Shown: positions 53,773 through 63,480, counted from the stretch's first letter. The stretch is DNA of 64,000 nucleotides from an uncultured Sphingomonadaceae bacterium (GCA_938050045.1 CALLJS010000003.1:1-64000); one strand, 5' to 3'. The notes: generated by a model from the letters alone, not told the origin. Numbers and translations: made by a program.

Positions 53773-54887
53773 GCTCCATATCCATAATATGAGCCAAATT
53801 TTCGGCCTGAGGGAGAGAAATTTGCGCGATTAAGGAGCAGTTGCACATGGTCACAACCGCTTAGCAGATTGAGCGCGTCACGCAGTGCGCTATCTGTTGT
53901 TTTATCCGCATGGACGACCATTAAAGTCTGCCCAACATGTAATGCCAATACTGATGACGGCGACGCCGCAAGTGCTGGCGGTGAATCAAAGATGATAATT
54001 CTATTTGGATCATCTTTGGATAATTTATCAATAATTTTGGCGGTTCTTGCTGCTGCTAAATATTCAGTATCCTGATTAGATTGTGAGCCTGCTGGCAAAA
54101 CCGAGAGTCCATCAACATCGGTTGAAAGAACCATTTTATTAACGTCTAAACTTGGGTCAGCCAATGCATCCATTAATCCTGGGCCACCCTCTATATTGAG
54201 CGTTGATAATATGCTTGGTTTGGCAAAGTCGGCATCCACCAACAAAACGCGATTATCTTTTTCACTGGCCATCGATAATGCAAGATTAACAGAGGTATAA
54301 GTCTTACCCTCGTTCGGATTGGCCGAACAAATTAATATACGTTCACCATGCTCAACCGCCTCTACTCCTCTTCCGCCGCGTGCGGCCAAAAGCAATTGAC
54401 GTTTAACGATACGAAATTCTTCAGAAAGAGCCGTGACTGGCCCATTAGGAATGAGTAAATTATGGTCATTTAACCATTGCCGGTTAATTTTACGCACTTC
54501 ATCATTATTGTAAAAATCGTTTGATTCGGGTTGGACTAGGGGCGTCTTTGCAACAGGTTTAGCCGCAGCTAATCGCGCCTCTGAAGGTTCATTTTGTGCA
54601 ATCTGAGTAGCAGAAGTTTTTTCATTTACATTCGATTCAGAAAACTGACCTTGAGCAGATTTCGTTTTTGATACAGGTTGCGCCATAATATCAGAGGTGG
54701 ACTCAATGTCTTTATCAGCAACTGGTTTAGCATCCCTAGCACGCCCCATAGGATCGGCTGCTGGTTCATGTTTCGGCGATTTTTTTGCACCTTCTGGCCC
54801 GTTGCGCATGCTTTTTTCAAAGCCATAAAGATCGGAAGCTCTCTCCAGCAAAGATTGTGCTGATTTTAGTGATTTCTGTTTGTTCAT
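53769..54887 (-). CDS. XrtA-system tyrosine autokinase (BY-kinase)
   Basis: 372 aa. Walker A SANPNEGKT (188-196), Walker A' LLVDAD (215-220) and IIIFDSPPAL; ends in a tyrosine cluster (FGSYYGYGA) for autophosphorylation. Residues 30-140 form a low-complexity linker. It cycles phosphorylation to control EPS chain length, with the transmembrane partner encoded just upstream as a separate polypeptide. Confidence 0.93.
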   Translation of the reverse strand: MNKQKSLKSAQSLLERASDLYGFEKSMRNGPEGAKKSPKHEPAADPMGRARDAKPVADKDIESTSDIMAQPVSKTKSAQGQFSESNVNEKTSATQIAQNEPSEARLAAAKPVAKTPLVQPESNDFYNNDEVRKINRQWLNDHNLLIPNGPVTALSEEFRIVKRQLLLAARGGRGVEAVEHGERILICSANPNEGKTYTSVNLALSMASEKDNRVLLVDADFAKPSILSTLNIEGGPGLMDALADPSLDVNKMVLSTDVDGLSVLPAGSQSNQDTEYLAAARTAKIIDKLSKDDPNRIIIFDSPPALAASPSSVLALHVGQTLMVVHADKTTDSALRDALNLLSGCDHVQLLLNRANFSPSGRKFGSYYGYGA

Positions 54888-54888
54888 T

Positions 54889-56433
54889 TCAAGCCCCCAC
54901 TGCCGATACTAAGCCGCGTTGCGTAAATTCAACGATTAATAGCAGGGCAAATGCTCCCATTAAGGAGGCGGTGCCGCCAATCAGCAATTTCAAATTTTTG
55001 GTGCGTGCCATTTTTTGTTCAGGCGTCAACATCAGTGAAACAGTGCCAATAACCGGCAGCCCACTCGCACGCTCTAGCCGCGATGCAGTGGGAAAGCTTG
55101 TTTGCAAATGTCCCATAGCAAATGCTACTGCTACCCCTGCGCCAAGCCCAAAAAACAATACGATGGTTAGCAATAACGGACGATTGGGTGCGCTGGGAAC
55201 AGTTGATAATGATGGTTTATCAATGATACTAAATTTCACTGCATCTGTTTTTGATTCGACATTATTATCAAATTCAACAGCTCTGCGTTCGGCTAATGCA
55301 TTATCATATTCCACCTTAGCCGAATCAAATTCACGATTGATTGCTTCCATTTCAGAAGCAACGCCTGGTTCGAGTGCTTGTTTAGAAGATAATTGGCTCA
55401 ATTCAGATTGCAAAGCAGCTTTTCTAGTGCGAAGACCAGCAACTGTTGCACTCCGCTCAGCCCGCAAACTTTGTAATTGGCTATATGCAGGATTTGGTGT
55501 TCTAATCACAGATCTGCCGCTCGAAGCGCTGGGCTCTGCAGCAGCTTGAGTGCGAAGCGTTGCAATTTGTTTCTTCAATGAAACAACATCAGGATGCCTA
55601 TCGGTTAAACCACGCGAGCGGGCCTCGGCCAATGTTCCGCGCGCATTGGCCAATGCTGCGCCAGCACCGCCGCCGCCTGGCCCAGCAGGGTTAAAAGTCG
55701 GAGTATTGATCGTCGGCGATTCACTGGCAAGTTGCGCATTAAGGGCTACGAGAGCACTTTGCGCCGAGATTAGCTGCGTATCGATTTGATTTAATTCGTT
55801 GCGCGCACTTTCAATGCGTTGAGAGACAGAACCAACGCCCGGCAATAAACCCAAATTTTCTTGCTCAAACTTGATGCGTCTTTGTTCAACATCAGACAAA
55901 ATCTTTTGATTTTTGGCAACTTCCTCGTCCCAAAAACTGATCTTTTCAGCAATCGTACTGCGGTCTCCCGCAATATTCTCTTCTTGCATAATATCAATTA
56001 ATTTTTGAACAATATCGCGCGCCAGCATTGGGTCTGACTGGGTCACGCTTATATCATAAAAACTGTCTTCTACTAATTCAACATCGGTTTTCTTGCGCAA
56101 AGCTTCAACAGCGCCATCCATCTCTTTATCCGTGACGACACTAAGACCAAGATTTGTACCGCGAACCACTTTTTGCAAATTTTCGTAAGAACGAATTGTA
56201 TTGGGCAATTGCTCAATCTTTTTACGTTGTTCGTTAGAATTGATGCCCTGTTGGTTGCTGCTTATATTTTGAGTTTTCACATAGACGCGCGCTTCTGATT
56301 CATAGCTGGGTGGTTGCAATGAAACCGCAATCCATCCGAAGATGCAAATCAACCAAGCAATACCCAAAGCCAACCATCTGCGACTCCAGACGCTGAACAA
56401 AGCTATTTTAATTTCGTCATATAGATCATTCAT
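54889..56433 (-). CDS. XrtA-system chain-length determinant (Wzz family)
   Basis: 514 aa. N-terminal membrane helix (LALGIAWLICIFGWIAVSL), long coiled-coil periplasmic part and a C-terminal membrane helix pair (near PLLLTIVLFFGLGAGVAVAF and ASLMGAFALLLIV). The inner-membrane co-polymerase sets EPS length and anchors the kinase that follows it by one base. Confidence 0.93.
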   Translation of the reverse strand: MNDLYDEIKIALFSVWSRRWLALGIAWLICIFGWIAVSLQPPSYESEARVYVKTQNISSNQQGINSNEQRKKIEQLPNTIRSYENLQKVVRGTNLGLSVVTDKEMDGAVEALRKKTDVELVEDSFYDISVTQSDPMLARDIVQKLIDIMQEENIAGDRSTIAEKISFWDEEVAKNQKILSDVEQRRIKFEQENLGLLPGVGSVSQRIESARNELNQIDTQLISAQSALVALNAQLASESPTINTPTFNPAGPGGGGAGAALANARGTLAEARSRGLTDRHPDVVSLKKQIATLRTQAAAEPSASSGRSVIRTPNPAYSQLQSLRAERSATVAGLRTRKAALQSELSQLSSKQALEPGVASEMEAINREFDSAKVEYDNALAERRAVEFDNNVESKTDAVKFSIIDKPSLSTVPSAPNRPLLLTIVLFFGLGAGVAVAFAMGHLQTSFPTASRLERASGLPVIGTVSLMLTPEQKMARTKNLKLLIGGTASLMGAFALLLIVEFTQRGLVSAVGA

Positions 56434-56501
56434 GATGCATCATTTCTCATTAAAATCCTTGCGGTACGAATTTCCTGTTTATTACAGAAAGTTTGCAGAA
56501 G

Positions 56502-57134
56502 CTAAAAACTACTCGTCGGGATGATAATCACATCGCCAGGTTGCAATGGAATATTCGCTTGGTTGGAACCCCGTCTCAACAAATCATTAATACGCAATGC
56601 AAATTCTTGCTTTCGCCCCGTCGCACGATTAACGCGGATCAAAGTTGCTTTGTTTCCAGATGCAAATTCAGACAAACCACCAACGGCGATCATTGCATCA
56701 AGCAATGTCATATTTGCACGAAATGGGATGGCTGCTGGTTTCTCAGTAGCACCGATAACGCGAACTTGTTGAGGGCCGCCATCAAAATCTGTTACAATGA
56801 CTTGGACGATCGGGTCATTTATATATTCAGAAAGTTGGATCTTAATATCTTGAGCGAGCATTTCTGCGGTCTTACCAGCCGCTGGCAGATCGCTGATTAA
56901 AGGTGTGGTGATTCTGCCGTCTGGGCGAACACGAAATTTTCCACTCAATTCAGGATTACGCCAGACAAAAATTTCTAACTCATTCAATGGCCCAATGATA
57001 TATTCATCGGATGCGAGCGATGAATTGGCTATAGAGGGGGCTGGCGGTAAATTTCTACCAGAACCGCAACTGCTTAGCAGCAAGCTTGCGCAACCAAGAG
57101 CCAAAAAAGCTATATTTTTCCGTTTGTACGGCAT
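56502..57134 (-). CDS. XrtA-system polysaccharide export lipoprotein (Wza-like)
   Basis: 210 aa. Lipobox LLSSC (signal MPYKRKNIAFLALGCASLLLSSC), poly_export domain (YIIGPLNELEIFVWRNPELSGKFRVRPDGRITTPLI) and a SLBB segment near the C-terminus (GATEKPAAIPFRANMTLLDAM), ending in QPGDVIIIP. Short Wza-like form. First gene of the downstream EPS unit; a 174-bp gap separates it from the PLP decarboxylase gene. Confidence 0.93.
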   Translation of the reverse strand: MPYKRKNIAFLALGCASLLLSSCGSGRNLPPAPSIANSSLASDEYIIGPLNELEIFVWRNPELSGKFRVRPDGRITTPLISDLPAAGKTAEMLAQDIKIQLSEYINDPIVQVIVTDFDGGPQQVRVIGATEKPAAIPFRANMTLLDAMIAVGGLSEFASGNKATLIRVNRATGRKQEFALRINDLLRRGSNQANIPLQPGDVIIIPTSSF

Positions 57135-57308
57135 GTCATTAATTCCTTTACGCTACAGATTCGCACCCCCTTTACCTTTGTGTAGCGGGAGGCAATCTTA
57201 TAGTCACCTAAAACATTTGACCAAAAATGGTGAATATACCGTTAGGATTAATATTTTTTTAAAAAAAACTTTGTCCTTGTAAAACTAAAAATTAGACAAT
57301 ATGTTAAA
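57135..57308. promoter_or_regulatory. Gap upstream of the EPS export operon
   Basis: No ORF. Contains the IR GCTACA...TGTAGC (57151-57185 region) and the palindrome TTTTTTTAAAAAAA (from 57254). It is the likely promoter region of the export operon; no -35/-10 pair stands out clearly. Confidence 0.35.
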
Positions 57309-58550
57309 TTATATTAATATTTCAATAGCTTGTCCATGCCCTAAAAAATTTACAGGACTAGCAGAAGCACCATAGGCACCCGCACAAAATAAAATAATTG
57401 CATCGCCAATATATGTTTCGGGAAGTAAAACCTTGTCACCTAACATATCTAATGGCGTGCATAGACATCCAACAACAGTAACGACTTCACACTTATCTTC
57501 TTTATATCCCGATTTTTCAAAATCATGCGCCAGCGCCATCGGGTAATTGCGTCTGATGACAGTTCCAAAATTTCCGCTCGCCGCCAACTGATGATGCAAT
57601 CCACCATCAACAATTAAAAATGTCTCGCCATGGCTAATTTTCCGATCGACAATCGAGGTTACATATATACCAGCTTCGCCGACCAAATAGCGACCAAGTT
57701 CGATACAAAAATTTGTTTCTTTTAATATAGGAGGCAGATTAGATAAGATTTCTTCCATCGCCGCACCAATAATATTTATATCAATAGGTGTTTCTTTGGG
57801 GAAATAAGGTATACCAAAACCACCGCCCAAATTTATTGTTTCAGGAGCTATGCCAATTTCATTGGCCAAACGAGCCGCCACTTCAAAAGTCTTCGATTGC
57901 GTCTCAATAATCGCTTTTGTATTCAATGATTGGCTGCCAGCATAAATATGAAAACCACGCCAAATATTGCCGCTTTCGATAATCTTTTTAGCCGTGGGCG
58001 TTATTAAATCTTCGTCCATGCCAAATTGCTTGGCACCGCCGCCCATTTTCATACCCGAACCCTTCAAATCAAAGCTAGGGTTTACACGCAGCGCAGCCTT
58101 AGCTTTTATACCAAGCGATGCTGCAATTGCGATCATACGGTCAGCTTCGGTCGGCGATTCCACATTTAAGGTCACTCCGGCCTTAATGGCTTTTTCCAAT
58201 TCTGCATCGCGCTTCCCAGGGCCAGCAAAACTCATTTTATCAGGGTCAACGCCTGCTTCAATCGCCAGATCAAGCTCGCCGCCCGATGCTAAGTCAAAAC
58301 CATCAACAATAGTGCGCATATACTCTAAAACAGGCTTATAGCTATTCGCCTTCATCGCATAATGTATATCCAAAATATTGGGCATGGCATCGCGTAATTC
58401 AGCCATTTTTTTGGATAAAATATCGCGGCTATAGATAAAAAGCGGCGTGGAGCCGGCTTCTTCGATAATTGATTCGACGCTGCGCCCCGCAATCATAAGC
58501 TTAGCATCGCTTGCTTCATAATAGGGCGGATAAGGACCCATTTTTTTCAT
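57309..58550 (-). CDS. XrtA-system PLP-dependent amino-acid decarboxylase
   Basis: 413 aa. Fold type III (DAP/ornithine decarboxylase-like): PLP Lys67 in HYAMKANSYK, then GGELDLAIEAGVDP, HIYAGSQSLN, NLGGGFGIPYF, ELGRYLVGEAGIYVT and GCLCTPLDML. The amine product is unknown. Its ATG at 58550 sits 2 bp before the ligase stop. Confidence 0.93.
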   Translation of the reverse strand: MKKMGPYPPYYEASDAKLMIAGRSVESIIEEAGSTPLFIYSRDILSKKMAELRDAMPNILDIHYAMKANSYKPVLEYMRTIVDGFDLASGGELDLAIEAGVDPDKMSFAGPGKRDAELEKAIKAGVTLNVESPTEADRMIAIAASLGIKAKAALRVNPSFDLKGSGMKMGGGAKQFGMDEDLITPTAKKIIESGNIWRGFHIYAGSQSLNTKAIIETQSKTFEVAARLANEIGIAPETINLGGGFGIPYFPKETPIDINIIGAAMEEILSNLPPILKETNFCIELGRYLVGEAGIYVTSIVDRKISHGETFLIVDGGLHHQLAASGNFGTVIRRNYPMALAHDFEKSGYKEDKCEVVTVVGCLCTPLDMLGDKVLLPETYIGDAIILFCAGAYGASASPVNFLGHGQAIEILI

Positions 58551-58551
58551 A

Positions 58552-60123
58552 TCAAGCCTCTTTTTCTGTAGATGCGTATACATGAGTCTCTAATTGGCTT
58601 TTCAAGAGATTTCTGTCAATTTTGCCATTAGCATTCTTTGGGAATAGATTAATCCAAATTATATGTTTAGGTTGCATAAAATTGGGCAAAGCAGCTCGTA
58701 AGGCCTTTTTCAAATCATCACTATTGCTTGCATCTAATGCCGTTCTTACAAATAATATGATGGCTTCTCCAATACGTTCATCTTTTTGCCCCACAGCACA
58801 CGCCTCTGCTACATATCCGCTTGCAATTGCTGCTTCTTCGACTTCGCCAGGGCTAACGCGATTTCCAGACGTCTTTATCATCGCATCATCGCGGCCAACA
58901 AAATAGAGCAAGCCCTCTTCATCACGATAAACAGTATCCCCTGACCATGCAGCAATATTGTCATAACCCTCGCAAGAAGCATATTTTGAAAAATTGGGAG
59001 CAGCCTTAAAACGCACCGCGCTGCGCACAGGGTCTTGCCAATATCCTTTGGCCACCAATGGCCCAGCATGAACCAATTCGCCATATTCTCTTGGGGCTGC
59101 TGAACAGCCATCTGCATTCACCACCATAATCTCAGCGAATGGAATAGCCTTACCCATAGACATTGGATTGTCCTTTAATAATTTGGGCTCTAAAAATGTT
59201 GAACGAAATGCCTCGGTTAAACCATACATGGCATATATATCCGCACCTGAAAAGATTGCGCTCAAATCACGCACCAATGCCTCGCTCAATGCACCGCCGC
59301 TATTAGTAATGCGCTTGATGCTCTGAGCCGCCTCGCCCCATTCATATTCGCATAGCTGAACCCAAAGGGGCGGCACGGCAGCTAAAGTTGTAATGTCATG
59401 CTTGAGACAAGATTTAACCACGTCTTTTGGCGTTAAATAATCAAGCGGAATAACCGCTCCACCCGCATACCATGTTGAAAATAATTGATTTTGGCCATAA
59501 TCAAAGCTCAAGGGCAATACGGCCAATGTGCGATCATCCTCATCAAGTTTGAGATATTGCGCAACTGACACTGCACCAAGCCACAGATTTTTATGACTTA
59601 GCATCACCCCTTTTGGTTTGCCAGTAGAACCTGATGTATATAAAATAGCTGCAAGATCATCGTCCTTGCATTGGCTCGGCGGCAATAGATTAGGCGATTG
59701 CTGATTGAGAATATCCTCAATTATTTCTGCAACATCTCTCTCTTCATAAAAAGAAAAATCAGGCGCGATAGGCTCTATTGTGCTAAGACGCGCTGCATTG
59801 GCAATGAGCAGCTTTGCACCACTATCACCCATTATATAGTCAAGCTGTTGCGCTTTTAGGAGCGGATTAATAGGAACATAGATAAGGCCAGCACGGGCCG
59901 AAGCTAGAGGCATTATAGATGCTATCAACCCTTTCCCCATCCAAGAAGCAACACGGTCGCCTTTTTGTAAACCCTGGTCACGCAGCCAAAAAGAAAGCGC
60001 GGCGATACGGAGATTTAACATATTATAGGTATAAACCTGATTCTTAACTATCAAAGCATCATTATCATCCTGTCCAGTTAAGGTAAGATGGTCGATCGGG
60101 TATGATTTGATTTCAGTCGTCAT
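58552..60123 (-). CDS. XrtA-system AMP-forming acyl-CoA/amino-acid ligase
   Basis: 523 aa ANL-family enzyme. A3 LYTSGSTGKPKGVMLSH, A5 YGLTEAFRSTFL, A7-A8 GRDDAMIKTSGNRVSPGEVEE and catalytic-Lys region NANGKIDRNLL. It activates a carboxylic acid as adenylate and loads it onto CoA or, more likely here, the acyl carrier protein encoded in the divergent arm. Start 60123 (MTTEIK). First gene of the minus arm; 41 bp from the divergent GNAT gene. Confidence 0.93.
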   Translation of the reverse strand: MTTEIKSYPIDHLTLTGQDDNDALIVKNQVYTYNMLNLRIAALSFWLRDQGLQKGDRVASWMGKGLIASIMPLASARAGLIYVPINPLLKAQQLDYIMGDSGAKLLIANAARLSTIEPIAPDFSFYEERDVAEIIEDILNQQSPNLLPPSQCKDDDLAAILYTSGSTGKPKGVMLSHKNLWLGAVSVAQYLKLDEDDRTLAVLPLSFDYGQNQLFSTWYAGGAVIPLDYLTPKDVVKSCLKHDITTLAAVPPLWVQLCEYEWGEAAQSIKRITNSGGALSEALVRDLSAIFSGADIYAMYGLTEAFRSTFLEPKLLKDNPMSMGKAIPFAEIMVVNADGCSAAPREYGELVHAGPLVAKGYWQDPVRSAVRFKAAPNFSKYASCEGYDNIAAWSGDTVYRDEEGLLYFVGRDDAMIKTSGNRVSPGEVEEAAIASGYVAEACAVGQKDERIGEAIILFVRTALDASNSDDLKKALRAALPNFMQPKHIIWINLFPKNANGKIDRNLLKSQLETHVYASTEKEA

Positions 60124-60164
60124 ATCAAGCAATAGTTCGGTGTTACGTAAAAGGAATAGCTCTT

Positions 60165-61193
60165 ATGGCCGAAAAAAGTGAATATCACGATAATTTTCTC
60201 TCTGTACAAGTTACAGCGAGGGGAGGCCTTGATCGTGATACTCAGAAAAAATTGTTCGACAGGCTAGATTGGCTCGACAATTTGAAGCGATATGCCTTAA
60301 GCAACAGAGAATTAGCGATTATTTCTTCATCGATTAACGATGATATGGCATGGCTTCCTATGATGGTAAAAAAATATCGCCATTTAGAATCTCTGGCTAA
60401 TTGGTATAATTTTACATGGCGTCCCATATTTTGCGGTAATTATGACGAGGTCGCCAAATTATCATTGTTGCGTAATATCGCGGCATTGGCAAAAAAATCA
60501 GCCTATAGAATAAGCTTATCCCCCCTCCCTAATGAAGAAAATGAAGTCAAATTACTGACCTATGCTTTCAAACAAGCAGGCTGGATTGCCATTAAAGAAG
60601 CCGCAGATGTCAATCATATATTGCGCCTTAATGGACGAACATTTGACGATTATTGGTGCAAGAGACCTGGGCAATTACGCAGCACGGTTAAACGCAAATC
60701 TAAGAAAAATATCGTTTCCATCCGCATTGAAAAAGAATTTAACCCTGAAAGCTGGCAGGATTATGAACATGTCTATGCCAAAAGCTGGAAAACGGGCGAA
60801 GGCAATCCTGAATTTTTGCGCGCATTAGCCAAACAAGAGGCCGAAGCGGGGACCTTGCGTCTTGGATTAGCTTATATCGATGGGGTTTGCGTCGCAGCAC
60901 AATTTTGGACCGTTGAAAATGGCGAAGCACTGATACATAAATTAGCGCATGATGAGGCTTATATAAGCGCATCACCAGGCACATTGCTCAGCGCGGGATT
61001 ATTTCAACATGTCATTGATGTGGATCATGTTGATTTAATTGATTTTGGCACTGGCGATGACGCATATAAAGCTGATTGGATGGAAGAAATTCGCACACGC
61101 TATAGATTAGATTTTTTCCATCCTAATATTCCATTGTCTTGGCCTTATATCGCAAAACATTATCTCCTTAGACTTGCGAAGAGAAGAAAATGA
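60165..61193 (+). CDS. XrtA-system GNAT/FemAB-like acyltransferase
   Basis: 342 aa, GNAT fold of the CelD/BcsL type: DYWCKRPGQLRSTVKRKSKK, WQDYEHVYAKSWKTGEGNPEFLRAL and GVCVAAQFWTVENGEALIHKLAHDE. Likely transfers an acyl or aminoacyl group, perhaps from the carrier protein encoded next. First gene of the divergent arm. Confidence 0.88.
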   Translation: MAEKSEYHDNFLSVQVTARGGLDRDTQKKLFDRLDWLDNLKRYALSNRELAIISSSINDDMAWLPMMVKKYRHLESLANWYNFTWRPIFCGNYDEVAKLSLLRNIAALAKKSAYRISLSPLPNEENEVKLLTYAFKQAGWIAIKEAADVNHILRLNGRTFDDYWCKRPGQLRSTVKRKSKKNIVSIRIEKEFNPESWQDYEHVYAKSWKTGEGNPEFLRALAKQEAEAGTLRLGLAYIDGVCVAAQFWTVENGEALIHKLAHDEAYISASPGTLLSAGLFQHVIDVDHVDLIDFGTGDDAYKADWMEEIRTRYRLDFFHPNIPLSWPYIAKHYLLRLAKRRK

Positions 61194-61234
61194 GGCCATG
61201 GGTTTTATCACGAATGAAAATATAAGGAAATATA

Positions 61235-61516
61235 GTGTCGTCTAATCTCAACCATAGCGATAACCTTATGGAAGATAAGGTAAAATCCATCTTAAAAGAT
61301 ATTTTGGGTTTATCACAATCGCAAATTGATACGCTCAATTCTGATAGTGAATTATTTGGGGCTATTCCCGAATTAGATTCTATGGCGGTTGCGGGTCTTT
61401 TAACAGAGATGGAAGAAAGCCTCGACATCATGATAGATGATGATGATGTCGATGCTGAATTATTCGAAACCTTGGGTAGTTTGACCGCATTTGCAAAGGC
61501 AAAGGCAAATCAGTGA
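61235..61516 (+). CDS. XrtA-system acyl carrier protein
   Basis: 93 aa. Carrier motif PELDSMAV with phosphopantetheine Ser49. Acidic four-helix protein. A GTG start at 61235 is chosen because AAGGAAATATA precedes it; ATG at 61268 is an alternative. Partner for the ligase and the GNAT protein. Its stop overlaps the GTG start of the next gene (GTGA). Confidence 0.9.
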   Translation: MSSNLNHSDNLMEDKVKSILKDILGLSQSQIDTLNSDSELFGAIPELDSMAVAGLLTEMEESLDIMIDDDDVDAELFETLGSLTAFAKAKANQ

Positions 61517-62214
61517 ACGCCATACTGTTCTATGACAGTTATCAATATGCTGGAAATGAGGAATATATCCTCTCATCCAAACCCAATGATAGTGCAGCTT
61601 TTCACATCTTATTCAGCCCTCCACTATTTACTGAAATGAACAAAATGCGCCGAACCTTAGCAGAGGTTATGCGTTTGCTTTCAGGGTATAATATTAAATG
61701 CTCCATGCCCGATCTCCCGGGGTGTAATGACAGCCTTGCGCCTATTGATCGACAAAGCTTAGATGATTGGCAAGCCGCCATGCAGGCTTGCGCAGATCAA
61801 AAAGAGATAAGCCATATTGCATCCTTTAGAGGCGGCGGATTGATCGATTCTGTTGGAAAACCAATCTGGCGGCTGAACAGTGTTAAAGGCGCTCATTTGA
61901 TCAAAACTATGCTACGCGGTAAAGCCATAGCATTAAAAGAAGCAGGGCGAGACATTTCAATCGATCAATTACAATCCCAAGCCCTAAATGAGGGTATTGA
62001 ATTGGCGGGCTATGAATTAAGCGCAAAATTATTCGACCAACTATGCAAAGCTGAGCCTTATAGTGATGATTGTGTTACGCAACTCACATTAGGCCAAGAG
62101 TTAGAGGGCCAATGTATAGAGGGTTCACCGCTATGGTTGCGTTCAGAACCCGAATATGATGACATATTAGCGCAATCCATAGCGCAATCATTGCTAAAAT
62201 GGTGCCGCGCATGA
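61513..62214 (+). CDS. XrtA-system hydrolase 2-like protein
   Basis: 233 aa with a GTG start coupled to the carrier protein gene. Sequence begins AILFYDSYQYAGNEEYILSSKP and has FSPPLFTEMNKMRRTLAEVMRLLS, matching the exosortase-associated hydrolase group (alpha/beta-hydrolase-like), but the nucleophile elbow is degenerate (SFRGGGLID), with no Ser. It may be non-catalytic. Confidence 0.8.
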   Translation: MNAILFYDSYQYAGNEEYILSSKPNDSAAFHILFSPPLFTEMNKMRRTLAEVMRLLSGYNIKCSMPDLPGCNDSLAPIDRQSLDDWQAAMQACADQKEISHIASFRGGGLIDSVGKPIWRLNSVKGAHLIKTMLRGKAIALKEAGRDISIDQLQSQALNEGIELAGYELSAKLFDQLCKAEPYSDDCVTQLTLGQELEGQCIEGSPLWLRSEPEYDDILAQSIAQSLLKWCRA

Positions 62215-63059
62215 GAGAGCAAGTTTCATGGCATATTGGCGACGATCAAATTTTTGCCACCTTTGATAGTCCATCGGATAAAAACAGTCAGTCTGTGCTC
62301 CTCATAGTCAGCGGCGGTAATGAAATTCGCTCTGGCTCGCATAATAGTCACTCACAATTAGCGCAATATATGCGCGAACAAGGGCATTATGTTTTGCGCT
62401 TTGATCGGCGCGGTATAGGCGATAGCGACGGTGAGAATATAGGCTTTATGCAGAGCGGCGATGATATTTTATCTGCTATACAATATCTGCGCACGCGATT
62501 GGGCGCTAAAGCCAAGATAAGTGCATTTGGTAATTGTGATGCCGCCAGTTCATTACTATTAAATTTGGATATATTGAACCTGAACTCGCTTATCCTCTCA
62601 AATCCATGGACTTATGATAGCGTTTCGCACGAGGCTCAAGCAAATAATAAAGATGAAAACAAACCCTTTGCACCAAGCGCAACAGCGATAAAGGCGCGAT
62701 ATTGGGCGAGAATTAAAAACCCGCGCACTATAATAGATTTAGTCTCAGGAAAGATTGATTTAACAAAATTAATCAAAGGCTTAATCCATGTTTCTAAAAA
62801 AGAAAATTTAAGTGATTTAGCGCATAAACTCAATAACATATTATCTGATATTCAGTCGCCTGTTACTATATTAATTGCCGATAAAGATAGCACTGCGATG
62901 GCTTTTATGGGGGCCTATCATAGCAAAGCTTTCGCCAACGTCCGGAGCAACCCAAATATCAAAATTTTAACCTTAAAGAGCGCATCGCATAGCTTTGCCG
63001 ACGCGGCCTCTAAATCATGGCTCTATGAGAAATTATCATCATCATTATTAAACCAATGA
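62211..63059 (+). CDS. XrtA-system hydrolase 1 (alpha/beta hydrolase)
   Basis: 282 aa. Alpha/beta-hydrolase with HNSHSQLAQYMREQGHYVLRFDRRGIGDSDG and a nucleophile elbow GNCDAAS, Cys109 in place of Ser; acid in ADKDST and His in SASHSFAD complete the triad. Cys at this place is characteristic of the exosortase A group. Start at 62211 overlaps the upstream stop (ATGA). Last gene of the divergent arm. Confidence 0.9.
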   Translation: MREQVSWHIGDDQIFATFDSPSDKNSQSVLLIVSGGNEIRSGSHNSHSQLAQYMREQGHYVLRFDRRGIGDSDGENIGFMQSGDDILSAIQYLRTRLGAKAKISAFGNCDAASSLLLNLDILNLNSLILSNPWTYDSVSHEAQANNKDENKPFAPSATAIKARYWARIKNPRTIIDLVSGKIDLTKLIKGLIHVSKKENLSDLAHKLNNILSDIQSPVTILIADKDSTAMAFMGAYHSKAFANVRSNPNIKILTLKSASHSFADAASKSWLYEKLSSSLLNQ

Positions 63060-63292
63060 GATACTCTATTTTATTTCTTGTTCGCTGCCCTAATCAAAGC
63101 CCACATCATCTACTCGCTCCATTATATCTTAAGGTCTGGCTATCTTAATATCTGGGCTTAAAATATGGGTCTAGCGTTTGGGCCTATTAAATTTAACCAG
63201 CATGGTTTGCAGCGCATGGGCTATCTTATGCAATATTATTATAATCTGCATCGATAGAAAATTTGCTGTCGATAGTAAGATTTGTAATGCGT
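63060..63292. other. Gene-free gap before tRNA-Met
   Basis: No ORF or clear hairpin; a TCGATAG direct repeat (63251 and 63270 area) is the only structure seen. Confidence 0.4.
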
Positions 63293-63369
63293 TGGTAGCG
63301 GAGGAGGGACTTGAACCCCCGACACCGGGATTATGATTCCCGTGCTCTAACCACCTGAGCTACTCCGCC
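63293..63369 (-). tRNA. tRNA-Met (anticodon CAT)
   Basis: Minus-strand cloverleaf: acceptor GGCGGAG from 63369 paired with CTCCGCT (first pair G-U), D-arm AGCTCAGGTGGTTAGAGC, anticodon arm ACGGG-AATCATAA-TCCCGGT with CAT, T-arm GGGGGTTCAAGTCCCTC, discriminator A and encoded CCA at 63293-63295. The body resembles elongator tRNA-Met. It lacks the usual initiator features, but a tilS-modified tRNA-Ile2 cannot be fully excluded from sequence alone. Confidence 0.9.
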
Positions 63370-63480
63370 AACATGAACCGCCCAACGGGCGATTGCTATC
63401 TACTTACAATATCAGAATGGCGGCTATAAGCGGCTATTGTTTGTGGGTCAATACAACATATTGAAAATAGATTCGGTTAT

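Noticed and set aside
63293-63369. tRNA-Ile2 (CAT, lysidine-modified)
   Set aside because: The tRNA body resembles elongator Met more; kept as tRNA-Met with that caveat.
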